Positions 36,654 through 46,134 of a stretch of DNA of 64,000 nucleotides are shown in pieces. Each line of letters starts with the position of its first letter. Within the stretch, counting starts at the first letter, position 1. Source of the DNA: Gemmatimonadota bacterium (lineage in GTDB: Bacteria > Gemmatimonadota > Gemmatimonadetes > Gemmatimonadales > Gemmatimonadaceae). The translations under genes were made by a program, and so were the position numbers. The notes beneath the pieces were generated by a model. It saw nothing but the letters and a program-made list of their open reading frames with translations, was not told the DNA's origin and did no database searches. The stretch lies in contig JADKAQ010000013.1 of assembly GCA_016719105.1 (NCBI GenBank), forward strand, positions 1 to 64,000, given 5' to 3'.

Positions 36654-37946
36654 ATGCAACAGTCTCGCAAGGTCCAGTCCGCCGTGCTCGCGCTCGCGAT
36701 GCTCGCGTTCGCCGCCTGCTCCGACGATTCGTCGCCGTCGGCACCGGCGTTGTCGCCGGAGGCTGCGCGCGCGGAGGTGGAGTCCCAGGGAGAGGGAGCG
36801 GCCGCGCTACGGCGCTATGTCGCGATCGGGACGAGCGTCTCGATGGGATACCAGTCGGACGGCGTGAACGCCACGGGACAGGATCAGTCGTGGCCGGCGC
36901 AGTTGGCGCGCCTCGGCGGCACGACGCTGCGCCTGCCGTCGATCGCGGGGTTCGGATGCAAGGCGCCGATGGCCGCGCCACTCGCCAGCGGCGTCCGTAT
37001 CTCGGGAGAAGCGATCACCCTGGGCGATTCCCTGCTCAACTGTGATCCGAACGTCGCGGGGATCGAGCTGCCGGCCGCCAACGTCGCGATTGCCGGGGCC
37101 ACGACTTTCGATGCGCTCTACAGCACGCCACAGAACGTGACGAGCGTGCTGGGGGCCAAGGTGTATTCGCGTGTCCTCCCCTCCAACACGACGCAGCTGC
37201 GAGCGGCACTGGCGCAGAAGCCGAAGTTGATCTCGATCGAGCTCGGCGCCAACGAGGTGCTCGGCTCGCGCAGCGGCATCGCGATCCCCGGCGTCACCAT
37301 CGTCCCCGTCAACACGTGGGCGCCGCTGTATACGGCCGTGGTCGACTCGGCGGTGCGGCAGACCAAGCGCGTCGTCCTCGTCGGGTTGATCAAGGACGCG
37401 GCGTCGTTCCCCTCCTTCCGCCGTGGCGACGAGATCTACGCCGACGCACCAACGCTCCTGGCCGCCTTCCACGTCGCCGTCTCCAGCGACTGCGCCGGCA
37501 GCCAGAACCTGATCTTCGTCCCGGTCCGCATTCCGACGGCGATCTCGATCGGCGCGTTCTATCGTTCGAAAGGGCTGCCGCCCTACAGCTTCTCCTGCGC
37601 CAACGTGAACAACGGCGCCCCTGACTACGTGCTCACCCCTGCCGAGGCGGCGGTGGTGAACAGCACGCTGGGCGAGATGAACGCCCGGATCCGCATCATG
37701 GCCTCACGTCGCGGCCTGGCCCACTTCGAACTGGAGGCGTTGTATGGCCTCCCCGGCCTCAAGCCGCCGTTCAGCAGCGTGCAGCTGATGACGTCGTCGC
37801 AGCCGTATGGCGCCTACTTCAGCCTCGATGGCATCCATCCGAACGCCGCGGGGCACGCCATCCTCGCCGACGCGGCGGCCAAGGCGCTCAACGCCCGCTT
37901 CGGGCTCGGCATCCCGACCGCATCGTCGGTGATCGCCAGTCGTTAG
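36654..37946 (+). CDS. SGNH/GDSL-type hydrolase lipoprotein
   Basis: 430 aa. GGGAGGAG precedes the ATG at 36654 and sets the start. Lipobox FAAC (Cys near residue 22). The SGNH blocks are visible: block I YVAIGTSVSMG with the nucleophile Ser (about 63), block III with the Asn in ELGANEV, and block V DGIHPNAAGH with the Asp-His pair near the C-terminus. It is probably an esterase or lipase attached to the envelope. The TAG stop lies inside a GTTAGGC heptamer. Confidence 0.85.
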   Translation: MQQSRKVQSAVLALAMLAFAACSDDSSPSAPALSPEAARAEVESQGEGAAALRRYVAIGTSVSMGYQSDGVNATGQDQSWPAQLARLGGTTLRLPSIAGFGCKAPMAAPLASGVRISGEAITLGDSLLNCDPNVAGIELPAANVAIAGATTFDALYSTPQNVTSVLGAKVYSRVLPSNTTQLRAALAQKPKLISIELGANEVLGSRSGIAIPGVTIVPVNTWAPLYTAVVDSAVRQTKRVVLVGLIKDAASFPSFRRGDEIYADAPTLLAAFHVAVSSDCAGSQNLIFVPVRIPTAISIGAFYRSKGLPPYSFSCANVNNGAPDYVLTPAEAAVVNSTLGEMNARIRIMASRRGLAHFELEALYGLPGLKPPFSSVQLMTSSQPYGAYFSLDGIHPNAAGHAILADAAAKALNARFGLGIPTASSVIASR

Positions 37947-37960
37947 GCCCGATGGGTTCC

Positions 37961-37996
37961 CGGCCCCCCCGCCGCCGCCCGGCGCCGGGGGGGCCG
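37961..37996. terminator. Bidirectional terminator between convergent genes
   Basis: An 11-bp perfect stem (CGGCCCCCCCG / CGGGGGGGCCG) with a 14-nt GC-rich loop sits between the GDSL gene and the LAL regulator, which end toward each other. Confidence 0.65.
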
Positions 37997-38008
37997 ATGT
38001 TGCCGCAC

Positions 38009-41000
38009 CTACTCGTTTGCGTCGGAGAAGCCGGGGTGCGTCCGCAGCAGGTCGACGAGGGCCCCACGCGAGTCGACTCCGAGCTTCCCGAACATGTTGG
38101 AGAGATGGGTGCTGACGGTGCGCGCGGAGATGTCGAGCCGCACGGCGATCTCCTTGTTGGTGAGGCGGCGCGCGACCAGTCGCGCGATATCGAGCTCACG
38201 ACCCGTGAGCGAGAACGCCCCCTCGCTCGCCCCTCGCGCCGGCAGTCGCATTCCCAACGCCCGCATCTCGCTGCGGGTCCCGCGCAGTTCGTGCTCGGCG
38301 CCGAGTCGGGCGAAGACGTCGTGGGCGCGGCGCAGTTCGTGCCGAGCGCCGTCGGCGTCACCATCGGCGAGCATCACCTGTGCGGCGTTGCGGCGCACGC
38401 GCGCGGCGTGGAAGGGGAACGGGATCGCCTCGAGTTCGTCGGCGGCGGCCAGCAGCGCCGGCACAGTCGCCGGATGCCGTTCCTCGAAGCGCAGCCGCAA
38501 CGCCTCCGCCGTGTTGGCCCAGGCGAGGCCGAGCCGATGCCCCATCAGTTGCGACTGCTCGCGCAATCGCGCGCTCTCGCGGCGCACGAGGTCGAACTCC
38601 TGCAACCAGAGCCCCGCCTCGATGATGATGGGGAGCAGGCGGTGGATCGCCCAGACGACGTACCCGAAGGCGTCGGCGATGGCGAGGCCACGTTGCCCGA
38701 ACTCCAGCGCGCGGCGCCACTCGCCCATCGCCAGCCAGTACGCGGCCATCCCGGTATGAGCGAGGATCGCGTTATGCACCTCGCCGGCGTCGGGCGACCG
38801 CCCCTCCCGCAGCGCCTGCTCCACCTCATGGGCGCGCGAGATCTGCCACGCTTCTTCCAGGAGTTCGTGGCCACGCGGGAACTCGTCCCGCGCGATGTGA
38901 ATGAACGCTGTCCAGACGAGGAGACGCGGCAGGACCGTGTTGGGGGCGATGGCGCGCGCCATGGGAATCGCGCGGTCGGCGCGGGCGAGCGCCTCCGCCC
39001 ACTCCCCGACTCCTGAGGCGAACTCGATCGCGATCTCCGCCGTTTGCACCTGCAAGAGCGGCGAGTACAGCTCGCGCGCAAGATGCTCCGCGTGGCGCTG
39101 GTGCATCGCGACGACGTCGGAGTTGCCACCGAGCCCCTCGAGCACGGCCAGCCCCCAATGCGCCCACCACATGAGTGCCCGGTCGCCGCTGGCGGTCGCA
39201 TGCGCGAGGGCAGCGGCGCCGTGGCGCCTGGCGACGTCGGCAGGCCCCGTCCACCCGTAGAACTGCATCAGGGCGCGATGGACGAGGGCCTGCAGCGCGG
39301 CATCGCCGGTGCGTTCGGCCACCGGGACGACCTCCTCCACCGCCGCCTTGGCCTCGGCCACGCGCCCCTGCGCGTGGAGCAGCATCGCCTTGGCGACGCG
39401 GACAGGGACGGCGAGGTCGGCGCGCTGCATGGCGGTGGCCACCGCCTCGGCGCGGTCGAGGTACGTCAGCCCGTCGGCGGGGCGACCGGCGAAGGCGAGG
39501 GCGAGCCCAATGCGCCGCAGCAGGCGCGCACGCGCCAGGTCGTCTCCGGCCTCGACGGCGAGTGAGAGCGCGACTTCCCACACCGTCATGGCCCCGACAT
39601 GATCACCGTTCCGCGCACGCGCGCGGGCGAGGTCCTCACACAAGGCGCGATAGGCGGCGGCGTCGCGCTCCGCGGGCACCACGCGATCGGCGATCGAGAG
39701 GGCGTCAGTGAGGAGGCGCAGCGCCTCGGCGTCGGCGTGCCGGTTCAGTGCCTCACGCCCTGCCGCCGCCACATACCGCAGCGTGCGGACGTCTCCCGCG
39801 AGCAGGTCTCCCTCCACGAGATGACGCGCGATCTCGCGGGCGTGCGCGATGGCGCCGGCCCCGAGCGTTCGTTCCATCTCGCGAGCCGTCGTCAGATGCA
39901 ACGCGCGGCGCCGGGCCGCCGTGAGCCCGGCGGCGACCGTGAGCTGCACGAGCGGATGCACGAACTCGTACTGCGGGAGCCCCCCTTCCCCGATCTCCCG
40001 CAGGATGCGTCGGGCGCACAGGATGTCGATGGCGTCGGCGAACGGCTGCGCCTCGAGCCCGGCCACCGACTGCAGCAGGGGAAGCGAGGCGCGCGTCCCG
40101 ATCACCGCGGCCACCTCGGCCACGCGGCGCGCCCCCGGCTCCACCTCGTGCATGCGCGCCTGCAGCGCCTCGCGAATCGTCGCCGGCAGCCCGACGTCGT
40201 CGAAGTCACCCACCACCCAGCGCTCGCCCTCGATGCGCACACGCCCCGATTCCACGAGGTGGCGCACGAGCTGGTCGACGAAGAGCGGATTGCCGCGCGA
40301 GCGCTCGTGCACGCGTTCGGCCAGGCGCGTCACCTCGTCGCCCGTGAGTGCAAAGAGACGGAAGAGCACGTCGGCGATATCGTGACGCGTCAGCGGCTCG
40401 AGATGCCGCACCACCGCCTCGCCGCGCGAGACCAGCGAGCGTTCGGTCGTCTTGAGGGCGGGCGGAAGTTCCTGCTCGTCATCCGCATACGTGACGATGA
40501 GGAGGAGCGCGGCCTGGCGCACGTGGCGCGCGAGGAAGTGCACCAGCTCCATCGACGACGCGTCGCTCCACTGCGCATTCTCGAGGATCAGGAGGACGGG
40601 CTGTCGATCGGCCAACCGTTGCAGGAACTGCGCGAAGTTCCAGAGCAGCCGCGCCTTGTGGTCGGCATCGTGCGGCGACAGCGGCTCGCTGGGCGCGCGT
40701 CCCAGCGACAGCCCGTGAAGGATCATCGCCAGCTCGCGCTCGGCACCGCGTGCGAGTACCGATAGCGTGGCGGGGGGCAGATCGCGCAAGGCGGGGACGA
40801 GGGCGTCCGACAGCATCCCGTACGGAATCCCTGTTTCCGCCGCGTAGGCACCCCCAGCGGCCACGAACATCTCGCGCCGGAGCGCTTCGCGTGCGAGCAA
40901 CTGCACCAGGCGCGTCTTGCCGACGCCACTTTCCCCGGCGAGGAAGATCGTCTGCCCCTTTCCTTCGGCAGCAGCATCGAGCGCCATCCGCAGAACGCCG

Positions 41001-41077
41001 AGCTCGGCCCGGCGCCCCACGAGGGGGAGTTCGGTCTGCGCGGTCAGCGTCATCGTGGGATCGGCGCTCGATGCCAT
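38009..41077 (-). CDS. Large ATP-binding LuxR (LAL/MalT-type) regulator
   Basis: 1022 aa. N-terminal AAA/NACHT-like ATPase with P-loop GESGVGKTR (about 49-57) and a Walker B LLILENAQW. A long helical TPR-like region (about 380-930) forms the ligand-sensing middle, and a LuxR-type helix-turn-helix ends the protein (TGRELDIARLV, NKEIAVRLDIS, RTVSTHLSNMFGKLG). LAL proteins bind ATP and an inducer, then activate promoters as oligomers. It is downstream of the second SusCD operon on the same strand, so it may control nutrient uptake genes. No cognate operator was identified. Confidence 0.9.
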   Translation of the reverse strand: MASSADPTMTLTAQTELPLVGRRAELGVLRMALDAAAEGKGQTIFLAGESGVGKTRLVQLLAREALRREMFVAAGGAYAAETGIPYGMLSDALVPALRDLPPATLSVLARGAERELAMILHGLSLGRAPSEPLSPHDADHKARLLWNFAQFLQRLADRQPVLLILENAQWSDASSMELVHFLARHVRQAALLLIVTYADDEQELPPALKTTERSLVSRGEAVVRHLEPLTRHDIADVLFRLFALTGDEVTRLAERVHERSRGNPLFVDQLVRHLVESGRVRIEGERWVVGDFDDVGLPATIREALQARMHEVEPGARRVAEVAAVIGTRASLPLLQSVAGLEAQPFADAIDILCARRILREIGEGGLPQYEFVHPLVQLTVAAGLTAARRRALHLTTAREMERTLGAGAIAHAREIARHLVEGDLLAGDVRTLRYVAAAGREALNRHADAEALRLLTDALSIADRVVPAERDAAAYRALCEDLARARARNGDHVGAMTVWEVALSLAVEAGDDLARARLLRRIGLALAFAGRPADGLTYLDRAEAVATAMQRADLAVPVRVAKAMLLHAQGRVAEAKAAVEEVVPVAERTGDAALQALVHRALMQFYGWTGPADVARRHGAAALAHATASGDRALMWWAHWGLAVLEGLGGNSDVVAMHQRHAEHLARELYSPLLQVQTAEIAIEFASGVGEWAEALARADRAIPMARAIAPNTVLPRLLVWTAFIHIARDEFPRGHELLEEAWQISRAHEVEQALREGRSPDAGEVHNAILAHTGMAAYWLAMGEWRRALEFGQRGLAIADAFGYVVWAIHRLLPIIIEAGLWLQEFDLVRRESARLREQSQLMGHRLGLAWANTAEALRLRFEERHPATVPALLAAADELEAIPFPFHAARVRRNAAQVMLADGDADGARHELRRAHDVFARLGAEHELRGTRSEMRALGMRLPARGASEGAFSLTGRELDIARLVARRLTNKEIAVRLDISARTVSTHLSNMFGKLGVDSRGALVDLLRTHPGFSDANE

Positions 41078-41249
41078 GGGCGCAATTCTGCGGACGCGCG
41101 CAATGCGCCGCTAGTGGCGCGCTCAGCGGCGCGGGACGTGGCGCGCGACGTGGCCCGTCAATCGTGCGGCCGTGCGCAATCGATCGGTGAAGTGAACCGT
41201 CTGCCGTCACCCCCGTCCTTCGTCCGCGTCCGATCCTCCTCAAACGCCA

Positions 41250-41286
41250 CCGGCCCGCGAATGCCATGTTGGCATCCGCGGGCCGG
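41250..41286 (-). terminator. Terminator of the second SusCD operon
   Basis: A 16-position stem with one mismatch (outer arm CCGGCCCGCG / CGCGGGCCGG, inner arm ATGCC / GGCAT) and loop ATGTT. It is 20 bp past the SusD-like stop codon and separates it from the LAL gene. Confidence 0.75.
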
Positions 41287-41305
41287 GGCGTACTGCCGGG
41301 GGCCG

Positions 41306-42676
41306 TTAGGCGTTCCGGTCCAGGCACCCCTTGAACTTGGGGTTGTTCTGCTCGTCCTGGATGATCGGCAGGTTCACGTCCGGGCCAAAGACACCGCCCT
41401 TGTAGTGCGGCCCCGTCGGGAAGACGTTGTTCGCCGAGCGCCCGTACTGGCGGATGAGTCGACGCATGTCGCCCAACCGCTGGCCGCGGCTGAACGTCCA
41501 CAGCGCCTTCTCACGGAAGTGCAGGTTGATGCGCGCCGCCGGCGTGCCCGGGTCGGTCAGCGCCGGCAACGCGGTCACGGCTACCGAGTGGATCGTCGGC
41601 GGCGTGGCACGCAGCGCGTTCAGGATGGCCAGCCACTGCGTGGGGTTGTTGTCACGCAGTGCCTTCTCGGCTTCGATGAAACGCGCGTCGATGCCGTTCA
41701 CGATGTCCACGGCCGTGAGCTGCTGGAAGATGATGGTCGTGTTCATGAACGTCTGCCCGTCCTGGCCGGCCGTGGTGCGCTTGGTGACCGGGACGCGCGG
41801 ATCGTTGAGCGTCGCAAACGGAATCGCGTTGGCTACCGGGATGTTGCGCTGGTTCCCCTGCAGCGAATCGCCCACCGTGTAGCGCAGCGACGACTGCCCC
41901 AACGACCAGAGCTGGTTGGTCTGCGTCGTGGTGGAGAACAACGACCGGTGCGCAAACGTGGTGGGAATGCCGGCGACCGTCGCGGCAGCGGCGTCGACCT
42001 GGTTGAGGCCCATCTGCGCACGCGCCTTGCCGACGCGTGCCGCGCGGGCAATCGCCACACTGATGGTGTCGGTGGCGCTTCCCACCGTCGTGATCGCCGA
42101 ATCGAACTGGGCGACAGCGGAGTTGAAGACCTGCGTCACGGTGAGCGGATCACCGAAGACCGCCTTGTCCCCCGAACCATCGGACAGCGGGATGCCGTTG
42201 CAGAAATCCGACGCCAGCTGCAACTCCACGAAGCCCTTGGCGAAGTACATCTCACCGATGCTCGCAGTGGCCGTCGGCTCCCACTCTTTGAGGCCGGCGA
42301 CGGCCTGCGTGGCCGAGGTGCGAACGCGATACAGGCGATACAGCATCCCGGAGACCTGGGAGTTGTTCTCCTGGATGCGGCGCTGGTCGGTTTCATCGTT
42401 CTGCACGAAGGTCGAGCTGGTTCCCCACTCGTCGGCGAGGAGTCCGCCGAAGAGCCAGGTGCTCTCACTGCCGGCGGTGGCGGCGGTGAGCCGCGAGACG
42501 GTGCCAATGGCCAGTCCGCGCGCGCCCTCGATCGACCCAACGTCGCCCGGGGGAATGAGGTCGGGATCGGTCGCCTCGAGCAGCGTATCGGTCACGCTGC
42601 TGCAGGCGGCAGTGGAGGCGAGCCCGAGGACCGCGAGGGTCCTCGCAAGGCGCCCGCCAAAGGAGATGCGATGCAT
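41306..42676 (-). CDS. SusD/RagB-family outer-membrane lipoprotein (second pair)
   Basis: 456 aa. The lipobox STAAC gives a lipoprotein. Typical SusD layout with a helical, TPR-like body; the C-terminal segment LHFREKALWTFSRGQRLGDMRRLIRQYGR matches the family ending. The frame is open to 42772, but 42676 fits the signal. It follows its SusC partner by 22 bp. The stop TAA is inside a GCCTAAC heptamer. It is only distantly similar to the first SusD-like protein, so the two pairs probably import different cargo. Confidence 0.85.
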   Translation of the reverse strand: MHRISFGGRLARTLAVLGLASTAACSSVTDTLLEATDPDLIPPGDVGSIEGARGLAIGTVSRLTAATAGSESTWLFGGLLADEWGTSSTFVQNDETDQRRIQENNSQVSGMLYRLYRVRTSATQAVAGLKEWEPTATASIGEMYFAKGFVELQLASDFCNGIPLSDGSGDKAVFGDPLTVTQVFNSAVAQFDSAITTVGSATDTISVAIARAARVGKARAQMGLNQVDAAAATVAGIPTTFAHRSLFSTTTQTNQLWSLGQSSLRYTVGDSLQGNQRNIPVANAIPFATLNDPRVPVTKRTTAGQDGQTFMNTTIIFQQLTAVDIVNGIDARFIEAEKALRDNNPTQWLAILNALRATPPTIHSVAVTALPALTDPGTPAARINLHFREKALWTFSRGQRLGDMRRLIRQYGRSANNVFPTGPHYKGGVFGPDVNLPIIQDEQNNPKFKGCLDRNA

Positions 42677-42698
42677 CTGAAGTGTCCTCAGGTAGGCG

Positions 42699-45600
42699 TT
42701 AGCGGTTGATGTTGACACGGAGGATGTAGTAGCTGGGGAGGCCGAGACCCTGGAAGTCGCCGCCCGCCGCATCAGCGCCGGTGGTGACCTGATAGTCGTT
42801 CTCGGGGTCGACGCCGCGGTACTTGGTCCAGAGCGCCAGGTTGCGTCCCGTCAGGAGCACGCTCACCGCGCGGCTCTTGAACAGGCGCTGCGAGAGGTCG
42901 GGGCTCAGGTTGTACTGCACCGTCATCTCACGGAAGCGCGCAAAGGCGCCGTCCTGCAGGAAGCCGTCGAGCGAGGCCGACGGGTGGTTGCGCGTCGCGA
43001 CCACCATGGCCTGCTCCTCGAACGAGGCATCCGGGTTCTGCATGCCGTTGCAGTTCTGGCGCGAGACGCAGCGAATGCGCTCCGTGTTGTTGTACCAGCG
43101 GTGTCCACCACGATAGTCGATCATCGTCTGGACGCGGAAGCGACGCGAGAACAGGTCGATCCCGTTGGTCCACGTCATGAGGTGGCGCGGCTGCCCGTAC
43201 CCACTGAAGGAGAACGAGTCGGCGACGAACACTTCGTTGAGGTTCGGGTCGGCGTTGTAGGTCAGGATCTTGTCGCTGTTCTTGTCTTCCCACCCCGTGA
43301 TCTTGCGCGACCACAGGCCAAAGATCGGGTAGCCTTCCACCGCACGCGTCGTGGTGCCGAGCTGCGGCGGCGTGCCGCCGAGCGAGACGAGTTCGTTGGA
43401 ATTGGTGGAGGCATTGAGCGCCACGTCCCACGCGAAGTTCTTCTTGTCGACCACCTGTGCCGAGAAGAACGCTTCCCACCCCTGGTTGGCCACGGAGCCG
43501 ATGTTGACGCGCTGAGTGGTCGGGCCACCGATCGACGGCGGCTGGATGGCCGAGATGATCGCGTCCTTCGTCGTCTTCGTGTAGTACGTGAGCTCGAAGG
43601 AGTAGCGGTTGTTCAGGAACTTCGCGTCAAAGCCCGTCTCGAACTCGGTCGACCGCTCTGGCTTGAGGTTCGGGTTGCCGATGGAGCTGTAGACGACGGC
43701 CGCCTGGTCAACACCGCGATAGTTCGCGGTGGTGGCGCCGTAGAAGCGCAACGCGTCGTTGGGGCCCGGTTGCACACCCGACGACCCGATGGCGGCGCGG
43801 AAGCGGAACTGGTTCAGGAAGTCCCACTTGGGGAAGAACGACTCGTCGGACATGATCCACGAGACCGATCCCTTGGGATAGTACACCGACTGGAAGTTCG
43901 TGCCGAAGGCCGAGTTCTGGTCGGTGCGCAGCGCCGCCGTCAGGAACAAGCGGTCATTGATCGCCGCCGCCTGTTCGACGAAGAGCCCCAGCGTCTTCTG
44001 GAACGTGGTCGCTTCCGACGCGGTCGGGACGGCGCCCGCGCCAGCCGTCTGCGCACCCGGCGCGAGCTGCGTCCCCAACGCGGAGCCGAACTCGAACAGG
44101 TAGTTCACGTACTGCACGCCGCCGGTAGTCTTGAGCGCCAGCCACGGACGCGGCGTGTACGACGCCGTGGAGCCGAGATCCACCGTGAAGTTCCGGATGT
44201 CGGCGCGCGTGTTCTGCTTGAAGCCGTTGCGATAGAGCGCCGTGATCGGCGGCCCCTCGCCGCGATAGAGCAGGTTGTCGTCGACGCGGTTGGTGTAGTC
44301 GTTGCCCACCGTCAGGCGATTCTGCAGCCAGTCGGTCGGGCGCCAGTTGGCATTGAACGAGCCGAGGAAGCGGTTCACGCGCTGTCCTGTCTTTTCCTGC
44401 CAGGTGTAGCCCGGCGTCCAGGCGCGATACCCATAGAGCGGCGTCGCCAGAATACCGGTGCCCACGAGGCGGTTAGGCGCGCAAATCTTGCACCCCGGGC
44501 CGCCGAAGGCCTGCGACCCGAGACCAGCGGTGGCGTTGGACTCCAGCGAATAGCGCTGCGCCAGATTAATGAAGCCGGTCGACGCCGACAGGTCGAGCTT
44601 GGGGCTCACCGCCGCGTTGATGTTCGCGCGCACGCTGTTCTTCCCCAGCACGTTCGGGCGCTCCGTCCAGTCCCGAATCGGAATGTTGAGCGTGTCCAAG
44701 CGACGACGTTCGAACGCCGGGAGCTCCAGCATCCCGGTTTCGTCTTCGCGCTCGCCCGAGACGAAGTAACGCACCAGGTCGTTGCCGCCCGACAGCTGCA
44801 GCCCGTACTGGTTGCGGTAGCCCGTTCCCAGCGGCGTAACGTCCGGATCCTCGAACAGGTTGTACTTCGCCACCGAGTCAATCGTGCAGAAGCCCGACGA
44901 CACCAACGGAAGGTTGCACCCGTTGATGGCCAGCTTGGACCCGTTGGACACGCGCGTGCCGAAGATCGTGTAGTTGGTGGGATAGGTGTTGTTGTCCTTG
45001 ATCATCCCGCCTTCGCCGTAGATCGTCCAACGCGCCGTCCCCGCCCGCCCACGCTTGGTGGTGATGAGGACTACGCCGTTGGCGGCGTCGGTGCCGTACA
45101 GCGTCGCCGCCGACGGCCCCTTCACGATCTCCATGCTCTCGATCTCTTCCGGATTGAGGTCGCCGACACGGCTCGGCTGCGCCCCACCGGTGAAGAGGTT
45201 CGACGACCCGATGTTGTTCGACATGCGAACGCCATCGATGATGAAGATCGGGTCGTTGGAGAGCGACAGCGAGTTCTGGCCGCGGATGCGGATACGCGCG
45301 CCCGAACCGGTCTGCGTCCCCGACGTGACCGTCACGCCCGCGGTACGCGAGTTGAGCATGTCGTTGACGTTCTGCACCGCCCCCGACTCGGCGATCTTGG
45401 CCGCGTCGATCGAGGCCACCGCGTTCCCGAGCTCGACGCGACGCTGGTCGCCCGTCGCCGTCGTCACGACCGGCGCGAGCGTCAGCGCGACTTCGGTCAG
45501 CGCGAACTCCAGGCTCGCCGCCTGGCCCGCCGCCACGGTCACCGGCTTCTTCTGCTCCGAGTAGCCGACGCGCAGCACGCGCACCGTCACGTTGCCCGGC

Positions 45601-45821
45601 GTCACCGCACGGAAGGTGAAACGACCGTCCGCATTCGTGAGGCCGCCAAGCGTCGTCCCGACGATCACGACTTGCGCCTGATCGAGGGGGCGACCGCCCG
45701 CGGCCTCTGTCACACGAACACTGATTGTCCCCTGCGAGGTCTGTGCGCCGAGTGCACTGGCCCCGATGGCCAAGAGCGCTCCGACAGACCGCAGGGCTCG
45801 TCCGAACGAGACAATACTCAT
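42699..45821 (-). CDS. SusC/RagA-family TonB-linked outer-membrane transporter (second pair)
   Basis: 1040 aa. Signal peptide (ending ALGAQ), CarboxypepD_reg-like domain (about 30-110), plug (about 120-240, with the VKGPSAATLYGTDAANGVVLI ending) and a barrel. It ends in a short ILRVNINR instead of the usual terminal aromatic. GGAG lies 8 nt before the start. It is the first gene of the operon, and a strong promoter is seen about 140 bp upstream. The following genes in the same direction are SusD-like and, beyond a terminator, the LAL regulator. Confidence 0.9.
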   Translation of the reverse strand: MSIVSFGRALRSVGALLAIGASALGAQTSQGTISVRVTEAAGGRPLDQAQVVIVGTTLGGLTNADGRFTFRAVTPGNVTVRVLRVGYSEQKKPVTVAAGQAASLEFALTEVALTLAPVVTTATGDQRRVELGNAVASIDAAKIAESGAVQNVNDMLNSRTAGVTVTSGTQTGSGARIRIRGQNSLSLSNDPIFIIDGVRMSNNIGSSNLFTGGAQPSRVGDLNPEEIESMEIVKGPSAATLYGTDAANGVVLITTKRGRAGTARWTIYGEGGMIKDNNTYPTNYTIFGTRVSNGSKLAINGCNLPLVSSGFCTIDSVAKYNLFEDPDVTPLGTGYRNQYGLQLSGGNDLVRYFVSGEREDETGMLELPAFERRRLDTLNIPIRDWTERPNVLGKNSVRANINAAVSPKLDLSASTGFINLAQRYSLESNATAGLGSQAFGGPGCKICAPNRLVGTGILATPLYGYRAWTPGYTWQEKTGQRVNRFLGSFNANWRPTDWLQNRLTVGNDYTNRVDDNLLYRGEGPPITALYRNGFKQNTRADIRNFTVDLGSTASYTPRPWLALKTTGGVQYVNYLFEFGSALGTQLAPGAQTAGAGAVPTASEATTFQKTLGLFVEQAAAINDRLFLTAALRTDQNSAFGTNFQSVYYPKGSVSWIMSDESFFPKWDFLNQFRFRAAIGSSGVQPGPNDALRFYGATTANYRGVDQAAVVYSSIGNPNLKPERSTEFETGFDAKFLNNRYSFELTYYTKTTKDAIISAIQPPSIGGPTTQRVNIGSVANQGWEAFFSAQVVDKKNFAWDVALNASTNSNELVSLGGTPPQLGTTTRAVEGYPIFGLWSRKITGWEDKNSDKILTYNADPNLNEVFVADSFSFSGYGQPRHLMTWTNGIDLFSRRFRVQTMIDYRGGHRWYNNTERIRCVSRQNCNGMQNPDASFEEQAMVVATRNHPSASLDGFLQDGAFARFREMTVQYNLSPDLSQRLFKSRAVSVLLTGRNLALWTKYRGVDPENDYQVTTGADAAGGDFQGLGLPSYYILRVNINR

Positions 45822-46134
45822 TCTACGAACTCCAAGGTGTGGGGAATGGAGGGGTACCGCGACACGCCCGCGCCCGCGTTTCGGCGGACGACACGGAGGA
45901 GACCTTCCCGCGGGGGGGTGTACGGGGGTCGGACTCCGAAAAGCGTTTCAACGGACCCGCTAGGTTACAGGATGAAAAAGCGTGAGTCAACGACGGATGA
46001 CGTGGGCGAGCCGTGCGCTGGGCGTGATGGAAGCGCTTTCATTGGTCCCCAGTCCACGTCCGACCGCGCGCGGGGGCCCCTCGTCCCGTATGCGGACGCA
46101 AGAGGGGCGACACGCCAGCGCGCGACGCTCCCGT
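45822..46134. other. Intergenic region upstream of the second SusCD operon
   Basis: The 313 bp separate the S9 peptidase stop from the SusC start. They contain one good minus-strand promoter (45962-45990) and a leader of about 135 nt before SusC that is long enough for post-transcriptional control, although no known riboswitch is recognised. Confidence 0.5.
45962..45990 (-). promoter_or_regulatory. Promoter of the second SusCD operon
   Basis: Reading the minus strand: TTGACT (45985-45990), an exact 17-bp spacer that is locally T-rich, and TAACCT (45962-45967). It lies in one of the few A/T-richer spots of this intergenic region. Confidence 0.65.

Noticed and set aside
45822..45961. Riboswitch in the long leader of the second SusCD operon
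   Set aside because: The leader is long enough, but I could not find a conserved aptamer core or alternative hairpins, so no class can be supported.
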